From: Oceanobacillus sojae | GTDB lineage: Bacteria; Bacillota; Bacilli; Bacillales; Amphibacillaceae | DNA length: 64,000 nucleotides | Assembly: GCF_007991515.1 (NCBI RefSeq) | Contig: NZ_BJYM01000020.1 | Location: forward strand, 1 to 64,000 | Direction of reading: 5' to 3' | Shown here: in pieces, positions 27,585 to 36,602 of the stretch | Layout: every line of letters begins with the position of its first letter | Position numbering within the stretch: position 1 is the first letter of the stretch | The notes under the pieces: generated by a model | Told to the model about the DNA's origin: nothing | Seen by the model: only the letters and a program-made list of their open reading frames with translations | Databases searched by the model: none | Program-made: the position numbers and the translations under genes

Positions 27585-28475
27585 TTACTCGTCAAACTGA
27601 TCTTGGAATTTTTTATAAACATCACGGACAATATCATATTCTTCATCTGTTGCTTCATCAAGACCAGTCCAGTTGTACACTTCATCCATTACGTTAATCA
27701 TTTCTTCATCATCATTGAAGCCCAGAAAGATTTCTTTTATCTGTGCAATTTCTTCTTCACTTAACAGATTTGTATTTGCGCTGATTGTATCATTAGGAAT
27801 ACGCTCGGTGAAATCCAGCTGCACGAGCTCGTCCATTGCTTCTGGATAATCCTCGACAATGTTTGTACGTGCATCTTCAAATGTTGTTGCAAAGTCTGCA
27901 TCACCTTCAAGGACAGTAACTAATGCTGCATCATGCGAACCGGTCTGAATTTGATTACTGAAGTATGATTCTAAATCTTCTACACCATAGTCGTCCATTA
28001 GCTGTGCCGCCGGGAATAAGTATGCGGATGTAGATCCTTGATCAGCAAATGCCCAGATTGTTCCTTCTAAATCTTCTAAACTCTCAATACCTGAATCAGC
28101 ACGGACAGTGTATTGAGCACGATAAGAAGATTCTCCGTCACGGATTGATTTTGCGAAAACTTCAACTTGATCATAGCGGTCAGTTGCCTGAACATAGCCA
28201 AAAGCGGGAATAAAACCAATATGAACCTGATCATTGCCTAAAGCTTCCACGAGTCCGCTGAAATTAGTCATTACACGTCCTTCCACATCACGATCAAGCT
28301 CTTCCTCCAGACGTTCTACCATCGGCTCGATATTGTCTGCGATTTTATCAGAATCTGTAGATGGAACAAACCCTAAGATGAGCGTGTCGTCCCCATCTCC
28401 TGAATCAGAGCCGCATGCTGCCAGCATAAATACCATTATTAATGTGAAAAATAAGAATATTCCTTTTTTGAACAA
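27585..28475 (-). CDS. phnD: Phosphonate/phosphite-binding lipoprotein PhnD
   Basis: This is the substrate-binding protein of the importer. The lipoprotein signal ends LAACGSD. The mature part starts with LILGFVPSTDSDKIADNI and has the ligand-loop region WAFADQGSTSAYLFP, both PhnD features. The TTG at 28475 is preferred because GGGAGGG lies 7 nt upstream; the ATG 13 codons earlier has no ribosome site. It is the promoter-proximal gene of phnD-C-E-E, which faces away from the HAD gene. Confidence 0.9.
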   Translation of the reverse strand: MFKKGIFLFFTLIMVFMLAACGSDSGDGDDTLILGFVPSTDSDKIADNIEPMVERLEEELDRDVEGRVMTNFSGLVEALGNDQVHIGFIPAFGYVQATDRYDQVEVFAKSIRDGESSYRAQYTVRADSGIESLEDLEGTIWAFADQGSTSAYLFPAAQLMDDYGVEDLESYFSNQIQTGSHDAALVTVLEGDADFATTFEDARTNIVEDYPEAMDELVQLDFTERIPNDTISANTNLLSEEEIAQIKEIFLGFNDDEEMINVMDEVYNWTGLDEATDEEYDIVRDVYKKFQDQFDE

Positions 28476-28662
28476 TCTATTTCCCTCCCGGTGAAATAAT
28501 TTATTTTGTTTCATATTTATTATAAGTGATTATGATAAAAGAAATCTACCGAATTTTGAGGAATTTTATCAAGATACGGAATTATTTGTAATTTAAAGAC
28601 TCACTTTCCCTCTGTTGAACACAGAATATATGCTATGATAAAAGGGATGGGGGGCGAATGTA

Positions 28663-29484
28663 ATGTTGGAAGATTATAAGCTGGTTATCTTCGATTTAGA
28701 TGGAACGTTATATGAAGGAACGGAGCATTTTGACTATTATGCAAAGCTCCTGCAAGAAAAAGTTACACCTGCACTTCGAGACGAATATTTACAGGAATAT
28801 GAAGCGATGAAGGCAGGAAAGCATCTTGTTTCTATCGGGAAGATATACGATGTTGCACGGGATTTGATTTTAACAATAGATTCTTTAGCCTTTGAGGTTT
28901 CCGCAGCATATCGCTGGAGTGGTGAAAAATTGTCTGAGACAGAGACACGAGAGTTCTACCCTGGACCACAGCAATTTGATTTCAATCATTTAGTTGCTAT
29001 TGGAGATGGCTGGTGGCTGCCTTTTGCCAGTGCCAAGCATTATGGTGTAAAAGAACACTACAGCAGTTATTTGGCAACAAAGGAATTCATCGTGTCAGAT
29101 GATTTTACAATAGAAAAACTGCAAGGCCTGCGTACTTATTTATTGCAATTAAAAGAAAAAACACAAATTGTATTGATGACGAACAGTGATCGGGAGGATG
29201 TAACACGTTTATTGAATGAGCTTGATTTAACGAATGTTTTTGACCATATTATTACCTCGGCGAAAAAGCCTGCATATACAAAAAAACTGATGGAACACCT
29301 GATTGAACAGTATAAAATTGAACCGGTTGAGGCGGTATCGGTCGGAGATAATTTTATTAATGAAATTGCTCCGGCATTGTCACTGGGCATGGATGCTGTT
29401 TATATTCAGCCACATGGTCATGATGAGGAAGTGAAAGGTTTGACGGTAATAGATTCTTTAACGGATTTTATTAAGGAAAAGTAA
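28663..29484 (+). CDS. HAD family hydrolase
   Basis: The 273-residue protein carries HAD motif I FDLDGTLYEG (residues about 10-19), motif II VLMTNSD, the Lys of motif III in TSAKKP and motif IV VGDNFINEI. A cap of about 100 residues lies between motifs I and II. It is probably a phosphatase; the substrate is unknown. It is divergent from phnD, so a link to phosphorus scavenging is possible but unproven. Confidence 0.85.
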   Translation: MLEDYKLVIFDLDGTLYEGTEHFDYYAKLLQEKVTPALRDEYLQEYEAMKAGKHLVSIGKIYDVARDLILTIDSLAFEVSAAYRWSGEKLSETETREFYPGPQQFDFNHLVAIGDGWWLPFASAKHYGVKEHYSSYLATKEFIVSDDFTIEKLQGLRTYLLQLKEKTQIVLMTNSDREDVTRLLNELDLTNVFDHIITSAKKPAYTKKLMEHLIEQYKIEPVEAVSVGDNFINEIAPALSLGMDAVYIQPHGHDEEVKGLTVIDSLTDFIKEK

Positions 29485-29647
29485 TTGGTTATATTTGAAA
29501 GGCAGGTTGTCATATGGCAGGCGGGGGATTAATAGAATATTGAGCTGTGCTCATAAACTTAATTCATATCAGTGAGGAGCAATTGGTGATGCTCTGTTAT
29601 ATTATGCACAAGCGCCCATGCAAAAAGTATGTAATGAATTAGTAGGA

Positions 29648-29669
29648 GAGGAGGGAAACCCTCCTGCTA
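29648..29669 (-). terminator. Possible terminator after the AroM gene
   Basis: On the minus strand AGGAGGG and CCCTCCT flank a 3-nt loop. No T run follows, so termination is uncertain. The rest of 29485-29682 shows nothing. Confidence 0.35.
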
Positions 29670-29682
29670 ACCCTATATCTAT

Positions 29683-30369
29683 TCATTCGTTTTGAAATGA
29701 AGTTAATTCAGCCATATTTTGATAGATAACGTTTCTTGCTAAAAACACCATCTTACTGGTATTTTCTTGAACAATGGATTTCATTTCTTCCGTATAGCCC
29801 ATACAGTCCAGCACAATTGCTTTTATTGGCAGTTTTTCCAATTCACTTGCCACTTTAATTAACTCTGACTTATTAAAATTATATGGAGAGCATGCTTTTG
29901 GAATAGCAGTTAATCCTATTGTTTCCCATTTTTTAATGATGGAATCTTTTTGTTCAGGAAGGGGGACAATCACTCCGAGTGTTTCCTCTTGAATGACTCC
30001 TTTCACCACATGATTTAACAGATAATCTGGATAGATTAAAGGAACGTTACTGGTGAACTTAGGAAATTGTCCGGTACAAGCCAATAATATCATTGTTGTA
30101 CCTGACAGGTTTAATTCAGAAATTAAATCTTGTATAAAAGGAAGTATTTTTTCCTTGGCAATAACTGCTTTATCTCCATTCGATAAACGAGAAACTAGAA
30201 CAGTCTGATTTTCATTCGGAGATAAATTTAATATTTCCTGCTCTGTTTTATAATCAAGTACACCTCTTTCCACGATAGCTGTATTATCAGGGAAAATATG
30301 TTGCATCGCCGGTATCATATCCACTCTTGGTGTTTGTCCGACAGTAATAACGCCTATGGTTGGATGCAT
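29683..30369 (-). CDS. AroM family protein
   Basis: The 228-residue protein opens TIGVITVGQTPRVDMIP, the AroM signature. AroM has no proven reaction. Two cysteines stand in loop positions after beta strands, Cys98 in LLACTGQF and Cys189 in VLDCMGY. This resembles the two-cysteine active site of Asp/Glu/hydantoin racemases (inference). The start overlaps the amidohydrolase gene by 16 nt, so the two are co-translated. Association with a peptide importer suggests work on a peptide or amino-acid derivative. Confidence 0.85.
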   Translation of the reverse strand: MHPTIGVITVGQTPRVDMIPAMQHIFPDNTAIVERGVLDYKTEQEILNLSPNENQTVLVSRLSNGDKAVIAKEKILPFIQDLISELNLSGTTMILLACTGQFPKFTSNVPLIYPDYLLNHVVKGVIQEETLGVIVPLPEQKDSIIKKWETIGLTAIPKACSPYNFNKSELIKVASELEKLPIKAIVLDCMGYTEEMKSIVQENTSKMVFLARNVIYQNMAELTSFQNE

Positions 30370-31529
30370 GATTTTTCCGTCTCCTTAGTGTAATAGTTTT
30401 TACCATTTACGTATGTTTCCAAAACATTGGCGCAGGTATGGAAAGGATGGTGGGACCATATAACAAAATCTGCATCTTTTTGTTCCTCCAGTGAGCCAAC
30501 GCGATGTGCTATTCCGGTTAACTTTGCTGCTTCGATCGTGATGCTTCTTAATGCAGCTGTTTCATCTAAACCATATTTTACTGCTTCAGCAGCACAGATA
30601 ACTAAATAATTAATCGGAATAAATGGGTGATCTGTCATAATTGCAAAAGGTATTCCTGCTTCATAAAATAGTCTGGGAGCTGCGGGAGTAGAGTTTCTGG
30701 TTTCATATTTTGTTGAAGGCAGCATAAATGGGCCTAATGTAACTTTGGCACCGCTTTTTTTAATTGCTTCCAACATGAAATGTCCCTCAGTGCAATGCTC
30801 CAATGATAATTGAATATTAAATTCTTTAGCTATTCGAATTGCTGTAGCGATATCATCGGCACGGTGAGCATGTAAATGTAATGGCATTTTATGATCAAGT
30901 ACTTCTATAAATGGTGACAGCTCTGAATAATTATTCAATGCTTCTTCCTTTTCTTCGTTTGTCAGTTGACTTGCTTTTTCAAATCCATCACGTATTATAT
31001 TGGCAATCGACATTCTGGTATACGGCTTTTTATGATAATTTTGACCAAATGTATTTTTTGGATTTTCTCCAAGTGCACCTTTAAGCCCGCTTTTCCTTGT
31101 AATCAACATCTCCTCCAGATAATCTCCGCCTGTTTTTAAAATGGTCCATACGCCGCCAATTGGATTAGCACTGCCGGCGCCAGTTTGAACTGTGGTTACG
31201 CCTCCTTTTCTTGCCAGGTCAAATGAAAAATGATGTATATCAATGCCATCTACCGCAGACATCATGGGAGTATAAGGCTCAGAATATTCATTGGCATCAT
31301 TGACTCGTTCATTAATTTCTCCCCAAATTCCAACATGCGTATGAATATCAATTAATCCAGGAGTAATGAGAAGGCCATCCAGGTCTCTTACCTGTGCTTC
31401 TTCAGGGATGTCTGTGTTCACTCCAACTTTAATAATTTTTTCATTCTTAATCCATAAATCTGCGTGCTCTAATATGGTATTCTTTTCATCCATTGTATAA
31501 ATTGTTGCATTTTTAAATATATGAAGCAT
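30354..31529 (-). CDS. Amidohydrolase with complete metal site
   Basis: The 391-residue protein has the amidohydrolase TIM barrel with flanking beta domain. Metal ligands are visible: IDIHTH (His63, His65), LHLHAHRADD, SLEHCTEG and MTDHP with the catalytic Asp. It looks like the imidazolonepropionase/prolidase-like group, which hydrolyses C-N bonds. No signal peptide. It overlaps its paralogue upstream by 17 nt and AroM downstream by 16 nt. Substrate unknown; it is probably a product imported by the adjacent transporter. Confidence 0.88.
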   Translation of the reverse strand: MLHIFKNATIYTMDEKNTILEHADLWIKNEKIIKVGVNTDIPEEAQVRDLDGLLITPGLIDIHTHVGIWGEINERVNDANEYSEPYTPMMSAVDGIDIHHFSFDLARKGGVTTVQTGAGSANPIGGVWTILKTGGDYLEEMLITRKSGLKGALGENPKNTFGQNYHKKPYTRMSIANIIRDGFEKASQLTNEEKEEALNNYSELSPFIEVLDHKMPLHLHAHRADDIATAIRIAKEFNIQLSLEHCTEGHFMLEAIKKSGAKVTLGPFMLPSTKYETRNSTPAAPRLFYEAGIPFAIMTDHPFIPINYLVICAAEAVKYGLDETAALRSITIEAAKLTGIAHRVGSLEEQKDADFVIWSHHPFHTCANVLETYVNGKNYYTKETEKSCIQP

Positions 31530-32622
31530 TTTTTTCCGCCTCCCGATAAACTTCTTTTCCTTTTATAAACGTACGAACTGCTTTTGAAGTTAGACTTAGG
31601 GGGTGGCCATTCCATAGAACAAGGTCAGCAAATAAGCCTTCTTGAATATCACCGGTTTTGTGATCGACATTTAATAGTTTAGCAGCATCTTTTGTTAAAG
31701 CATTTAATACCTGGTGTTCTGGAACACCATTTTTTACTGCAAGAGAGCCTTCTAATTGCAGATGGGTTACAGAATTAGTCGGATGGTCTGTAGAAAATGT
31801 ATAATTTATTGCTTGTTTATGGAAGAAAAAGCAGTCGGCAGGGTCCAGGTTTTTTAGTTCCGCTCTTTCTATTGGCTGAAAATAAGGACCTGCAACAATT
31901 GCTTTAGGGTAATTTAATATTGGTTTTTTTAATTTTCTATATTCTGTAGCATGGACAAATACAAAATCTATGCCAAATTCTTCTGCAATTCTATAAGCAG
32001 TCGCAATATCATCTGCGCGATGACAGCGAATAAATAAGAGCTGCTCTTTAAGGTTCTTTTCTTTTTGTAAATCATTTAAAGATCGCCGGATTTTATGGGC
32101 AATCCCCATGCGGGTTAGGGGAGTACCCGTTCTTTCCCAAAATGTCTTCTTGGGGAGATCTCCCATGGAATAGGAATACCCCAGATTTTTATGGAGAGCC
32201 ATATCTTCAACGGTATGGCCATGGGTATGAATGACTGCAGTACGTGCTCCGACAATACTCTCGGCCGATGAAACAATATGAGCAGCTGTGACACCTGAAG
32301 AAACAGCATCATGAAAGGCTTTATCAAATGGATAAATACCATCCAAGACATGCAGCTTTTCACTTTTTGTTTCGTCTGGTTCCATGCCGTCGTCGCCTTC
32401 CCAGCGAATTCCTTTTTCTTTCAATCCAATTTGCGAACAAGTATCAATAAAACCGGGAGTCAGAAATAAATCAGAGCCATTAATAACAGAAATATGCTCT
32501 GGAATATGGTTTGCCGGTAAAATGGCATTAATTTTCTCATCTTTTATGAGAATGTTCTTTTTGGAAAAACTGCCGGATTCAGAAGAATATGTATTGATAT
32601 TTGTAATAGCAGTTTCTGTCAT
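31513..32622 (-). CDS. Amidohydrolase paralogue lacking the HxH motif
   Basis: The 369-residue protein is a paralogue of the downstream enzyme; both share RADDIATA and ...TDHP. Here the first metal motif reads IDTCSQ instead of IDIHTH (Cys62, Gln64), and the later HAHRADD is RCHRADD. The His in FVHATE and the Asp in STDHP remain. It is either a mononuclear variant or an inactive partner subunit. The ATG at 32622 follows CAGGTG; the longer frame runs into the repeat element and is rejected. Confidence 0.85.
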   Translation of the reverse strand: MTETAITNINTYSSESGSFSKKNILIKDEKINAILPANHIPEHISVINGSDLFLTPGFIDTCSQIGLKEKGIRWEGDDGMEPDETKSEKLHVLDGIYPFDKAFHDAVSSGVTAAHIVSSAESIVGARTAVIHTHGHTVEDMALHKNLGYSYSMGDLPKKTFWERTGTPLTRMGIAHKIRRSLNDLQKEKNLKEQLLFIRCHRADDIATAYRIAEEFGIDFVFVHATEYRKLKKPILNYPKAIVAGPYFQPIERAELKNLDPADCFFFHKQAINYTFSTDHPTNSVTHLQLEGSLAVKNGVPEHQVLNALTKDAAKLLNVDHKTGDIQEGLFADLVLWNGHPLSLTSKAVRTFIKGKEVYREAEKNASYI

Positions 32623-32651
32623 TTTTACACCTGCTTTCAAAGTTTTATACA

Positions 32652-32808
32652 AGAGGATGTTCAAAAAGTCTAATAAAGATGACACGGCGAATTTCTTCGT
32701 TGATGATCTTTTTCCGATACTCACGTATTATAAAGCATACGCTCCGTTCGTAAAAAGATCATCGCCTTGAAATTCTTGGTCCTATTTATCAGCCTTTTTG
32801 AACACACA
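32652..32808. repeat. Dispersed inverted-repeat element before the amidohydrolase genes
   Basis: Left end TGTTCAAAAAGTCTAATAAA; right end CAGCCTTTTTGAACA. The inner arms GATGATCTTTTT and AAAAAGATCATC pair perfectly around a core with CTCACGTATTATAAAGCAT. It sits 30 nt before the amidohydrolase start, within the minus-strand operon. Confidence 0.8.
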
Positions 32809-32812
32809 CTAT

Positions 32813-32853
32813 AAGAAAGAAAAGCAGAGAAATAGGCTCTACTTTTCTTTCTT
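32813..32853 (-). other. Hairpin after the binding-protein gene
   Basis: AAGAAAGAAAAG and CTTTTCTTTCTT form a 12-bp stem with a 17-nt loop, directly after the lipoprotein stop. No T run follows on the minus strand, so partial read-through into the amidohydrolases is likely. Confidence 0.55.
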
Positions 32854-32874
32854 TTGTAATTTTATTCTTGAAAA

Positions 32875-34488
32875 TTATTCGTCCAGCCAGACATTTGCTC
32901 CATTCGGACTTACTACGTTAATGGACATGTCAGCAGATATTTCAAAGCCTTTCACCTTTGGACTGATAGCTGCTGTTGAGTCTTGATTGTCAATTTCAAT
33001 CCGGGAGTAATCACCCATTATAATTTTAATTGCTTCTTGGTAAAGCGCAGCTCTTTCTTCTTGATCGACACTTTCTGTAAGAGCTTGATCTAATAACGCA
33101 TCTACTTCTTCATTAGAATATCCTCGGCCGTTACCTAACGAGCCGATTTGATCAGAATGGAACAGCTGATTTAGAAAGAAGTATGGGTCGGGATACCATG
33201 ACCACCCGCCAATAGACATAGGGGCGTTATTTTTGGAAACAGTGTCACTGAGTGTTCCCCATTCTACTACTTTGACCTCTACATCTATATTTAAATTTTC
33301 TTTCATTTGGTTTTGGAAAATAGTAGCGGTTGGAACACGAGCTTCGCCAACATAGATTTCTGTATCAAATCCATCTGCATATTCGGTTTCAGATAAAATT
33401 TCTTTTGCTTCTTCCGGATTATATTCTGGTTTGTATTGCTCCAGATCCTCGGTGTACCCCCATGATTCTTGCGGGATAGGTGCGTAGGAAACAGAAGCTC
33501 CTCCATATTGATTGGCGCCGGAAACAAGTTCTTCTACATTGGTAGCCTTGTAGATGGCTTCGCGGACTTTTGGATCGGCAGTTGGCCCTTTCTGGTTATT
33601 AAGGTCGAGATAAGTAATCGACAAGCCTGGCTCTGAAAGCAATTCGAGTTCAGGATCCTGTTCAATAACTTCTCTGCTCTGCCCTTTAATATCCGTAGCA
33701 AGATCAATATCGCCTGACCGCAGTGCATTTGTCATCATGTTAGGATCTGAAATAATGGTATAAGCAACACTATCAAGGTGTGGTTTTTCTCCCCAATAAT
33801 TGTCATGCCTTTCCAGTTCAACCTTCTGATCTGTTTGCCAATCTTTCAGCTGGAATGGTCCAGTGCCCACTAAATGAGACCCAAACTGTTCTCCCCAGCC
33901 TTCCACTTCTTCTTCTGGCACAATAATATTTCCTTTATCTGTTAACATAGCCAGTAATGCTGCATTTGGTTCTGTCAGATGTATAGTTACTTCAAATTCA
34001 TCAGTTACTTCTACGCTTTCTACACCAGTCAGCCTGTTCATAACCGATTCATTTGCTGAGCGTTCAAGACTATACTTCACATCTTCAGCAGTCATCTGCC
34101 TGCCATCCTGATACTCTCCCGGCTGAAAATAGACATCATCTCTTAATTTGAAGGTGTACGATTTCAAATCTTCTGAGGTTTCCCATTCTGTAGCGATAGA
34201 TGGTTCAAAATCACTAAAATCTTTATTATAAACGATAAGTGTATCTCCAATTGATCTCATAATTTGAGATTCATAAACACCTGTATAGCGTACAGGGTCT
34301 AATGTATTAGGATTGGAAGAAAGCCCGATGTTCAAGGTTCCACCATCCGTCGGTTCTCCTGACTCATCTTCTGCACTGCCATTTCCTGAAGAGTCTGCTT
34401 CTCCATTAGAGGAACAAGCTCCTAAAGTAAAAAGGATACATATAAACCCAAAGACTAAAAGCCACGACTTTAAATTGAGTAATTTCAT
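32875..34488 (-). CDS. Peptide-type ABC substrate-binding lipoprotein (SBP_bac_5)
   Basis: The 537-residue lipoprotein has a signal ending LGACSSN (Cys25), an acidic Ser/Glu linker, then the family 5 fold: GGTLNIGLSSNPNTLDPV, FEPSIATEWETSEDLKSYTFKLRDDVYFQPG and MTAEDVKYSLER. This family captures peptides, nickel chelates or other amides. It is divergent from its permease genes; a 237-nt regulatory region between them contains twin palindromes. AAAGGAGAG precedes the ATG. Confidence 0.92.
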   Translation of the reverse strand: MKLLNLKSWLLVFGFICILFTLGACSSNGEADSSGNGSAEDESGEPTDGGTLNIGLSSNPNTLDPVRYTGVYESQIMRSIGDTLIVYNKDFSDFEPSIATEWETSEDLKSYTFKLRDDVYFQPGEYQDGRQMTAEDVKYSLERSANESVMNRLTGVESVEVTDEFEVTIHLTEPNAALLAMLTDKGNIIVPEEEVEGWGEQFGSHLVGTGPFQLKDWQTDQKVELERHDNYWGEKPHLDSVAYTIISDPNMMTNALRSGDIDLATDIKGQSREVIEQDPELELLSEPGLSITYLDLNNQKGPTADPKVREAIYKATNVEELVSGANQYGGASVSYAPIPQESWGYTEDLEQYKPEYNPEEAKEILSETEYADGFDTEIYVGEARVPTATIFQNQMKENLNIDVEVKVVEWGTLSDTVSKNNAPMSIGGWSWYPDPYFFLNQLFHSDQIGSLGNGRGYSNEEVDALLDQALTESVDQEERAALYQEAIKIIMGDYSRIEIDNQDSTAAISPKVKGFEISADMSINVVSPNGANVWLDE

Positions 34489-34512
34489 TTTTTCTCTCCT
34501 TTTTGGTTTATT

Positions 34513-34531
34513 TGATTCATAATGTGAATCA
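34513..34531. promoter_or_regulatory. Palindromic operator, binding-protein side
   Basis: TGATTCA, a 5-bp spacer and TGAATCA form a perfect inverted repeat. It lies about 25 nt upstream of the lipoprotein start. Its reverse complement matches the site at 34691-34709 at 17 of 19 positions. Confidence 0.65.
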
Positions 34532-34635
34532 GCAATTCGAATAAAGAATTAATAATAAATCTAGCACAACTATGAATGTAATGTAAAGAGTTTTTTGTAA
34601 ATTCTAATTAGAATAATTAATTTAATAAGTTTGTA

Positions 34636-34664
34636 TTTACAAATATATTTTCAAGTGCTAAACT
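34636..34664 (+). promoter_or_regulatory. Candidate promoter of the dppB-type operon
   Basis: TTTACA (34636-34641), 17 bp, TAAACT (34659-34664). It lies upstream of the second palindrome, so a repressor bound there would block the start of transcription. Confidence 0.45.
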
Positions 34665-34690
34665 ATTTTCTAATTCATATATCAAACCAT

Positions 34691-34709
34691 TGATTCACAT
34701 AATGAATAA
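34691..34709. promoter_or_regulatory. Palindromic operator, permease side
   Basis: TGATTCA, 5 bp, TGAATAA; one position departs from perfect symmetry. It sits between the candidate promoter and the ribosome site of the first permease gene. The nearby IclR regulator is a candidate binder. Confidence 0.6.
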
Positions 34710-34725
34710 AATTGGAGGGGTAAAA

Positions 34726-35691
34726 TTGGGAAAGTACATTTTCAGCAGACTGATAAATATGATACCAACATTATTTATTGTTGCCATTATCGTATTTTTG
34801 ATTACCAGAATGATTCCTGGAGACCCGGCTTCCGTTATGCTCGGACCGCAGGCGAGCAGAGAAGATGTAGAGGCGTTAACAGAAGCTCTAGGATTAAATG
34901 AACCAATCCATATTCAATTTCTGCAGTACATTGGTAATTTATTGCAAGGAGATTTTGGAGTTTCACTATCTTATAATCAGCCAATTACTGATTTAATTAT
35001 CAATCGTTTCCCGAATACAGTTGTTTTAGCAGTAAGTGCATTAATCATTGCATTTATGATAGGTGTTCCGGCTGGAATAATTTCTGCTTCAAAGCAAAAT
35101 TCTCTCATCGATTATTCCATTACTACTATTTCTTTAATCGGAGTATCCATGCCGATTTTTTGGCTGGGAGTCATGCTTGTTCTGTACTTCAGTGTTAATT
35201 TAGGCTGGTTTCCTGCAACTGGGATGGGGTCAATGGACGACGGGTTTATCAGCTATCTGAAGCATTTAATTCTGCCAAGTATCACACTGGCTACAATACC
35301 GACTGCGACATTTGCGCGGATAACACGGTCAAGCATGCTGGAGGTAATTACACAGGATTATATTAAAACGGCACGTTCGAAAGGAATCAGTGAATTTATT
35401 GTCATTTCTAAGCATGCATTTAAGAATGCATTTAACCCGCTATTGACAGTATTAGGCCTGCAAATTTCCTCTTTGCTTGGCGGGGCTGTATTGACTGAGA
35501 CAATATTCAGCTGGCCGGGAATGGGACTTTTAATCATGGATGCCATTGAAAAAAGAGATTTTGTAGTAGTACAAAGCACCGTATTATTTATCGCTTTAAT
35601 TTTTGTAATGGTTAATTTAGTTGTAGATATCTTGTATAAAGTTGTCAATCCGAAAATTAGCTACTCTACGAACAAAGGAGGGACAAAATAA
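34726..35691 (+). CDS. Peptide-type ABC permease, DppB family
   Basis: The 321-residue permease has six membrane segments, the family opening GKYIFSRLINMIPTLFIVA, RMIPGDPA and the coupling loop DYIKTARSKGISEF. The TTG at 34726 is preferred over the ATG at 34690 because GGAGGGG lies 5 nt upstream and the family begins there. Its stop overlaps the next start (TAATG). Confidence 0.93.
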   Translation: MGKYIFSRLINMIPTLFIVAIIVFLITRMIPGDPASVMLGPQASREDVEALTEALGLNEPIHIQFLQYIGNLLQGDFGVSLSYNQPITDLIINRFPNTVVLAVSALIIAFMIGVPAGIISASKQNSLIDYSITTISLIGVSMPIFWLGVMLVLYFSVNLGWFPATGMGSMDDGFISYLKHLILPSITLATIPTATFARITRSSMLEVITQDYIKTARSKGISEFIVISKHAFKNAFNPLLTVLGLQISSLLGGAVLTETIFSWPGMGLLIMDAIEKRDFVVVQSTVLFIALIFVMVNLVVDILYKVVNPKISYSTNKGGTK

Positions 35692-36584
35692 TGACTTCAA
35701 TACAAGCTGAAGAAGAGATTGTTAAAACAATGGAGGATAAAAGGAAAAAAGAACAATCTTTATTTAGAAAACTCATTAAAAATAGACTTGCTGCATTTGG
35801 ATTAATCATCATTTTTCTACTAACCATTACTGCGATATTTGCACCATTAATAGCCACACATGATCCAAATTCAATGGATGTAACGAAATCACTGCTTGGT
35901 GTGGGAGAGCAGGGCTATCTATTAGGAACGGATAACTTTGGGAGAGATATATTCAGCAGAATAGTTTATGGTTCGAGGATTTCTTTGATTGTTGGCATTG
36001 CTGCAGTTTTATTTGGGGCAGTATTTGGATCATTATTAGGAGTTGTTGCCGGATATTTTGGCGGAAAATTAGACTCTATTATTATGCGATTTATGGATGG
36101 GTTATTTGCTTTTCCTTTTATATTGCTTGCTATTACGTTAATGACAGTTTTGGGACAAGGTCTCTTTAATGTCATATTAGCAATCGGGATTGCTAATATT
36201 CCAGGGTTTGCAAGGGTAGTGCGTGGTCAGGTGCTGGGAGTAAAAGAATCCGAATTTATAGAAGTCACCCGGTCATTAGGTGCTAAACACAGAAGAATTA
36301 TTTTCCAGCATGTATTACCAAACAGCCTTGCTCCAATTATTGTTTACGCAACGATGAGCGTAGCTGGTGCAATTATTTCTGAGGCCGCCCTAAGCTTTTT
36401 GGGTCTTGGTGTGCAGCCGCCGACTGCTTCATGGGGAAGTATATTGAAGGATGGAAAAGATTTTCTTGTATTAAACCCTAACATGGCAACTTTTTCAGGG
36501 CTTTCCATTTTAATAACAGTCCTTAGTATTAATTTGTTTGGAGATGGTTTACGTGATGCGCTGGATCCAAAAATGAAAGTATAA
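35691..36584 (+). CDS. Peptide-type ABC permease, DppC family
   Basis: The 297-residue permease has a charged N-terminus, then LIKNRLAAFGLIIIFLLTI, the LGTDNFGRDIFSRIVYGSRISL block that marks DppC/OppC, and the coupling loop EVTRSLGAKHRRIIFQHVLPN. It pairs with DppB in the channel. The start is coupled to the upstream stop. Confidence 0.94.
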   Translation: MTSIQAEEEIVKTMEDKRKKEQSLFRKLIKNRLAAFGLIIIFLLTITAIFAPLIATHDPNSMDVTKSLLGVGEQGYLLGTDNFGRDIFSRIVYGSRISLIVGIAAVLFGAVFGSLLGVVAGYFGGKLDSIIMRFMDGLFAFPFILLAITLMTVLGQGLFNVILAIGIANIPGFARVVRGQVLGVKESEFIEVTRSLGAKHRRIIFQHVLPNSLAPIIVYATMSVAGAIISEAALSFLGLGVQPPTASWGSILKDGKDFLVLNPNMATFSGLSILITVLSINLFGDGLRDALDPKMKV

Positions 36585-36602
36585 CTAAAGGAGGGTACTT
36601 GA

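Noticed and set aside
32623-32724. Longer N-terminus of the second amidohydrolase
   Set aside because: The extra codons derive from the repeat element and lack a ribosome site; the ATG at 32622 has one and matches the domain start.
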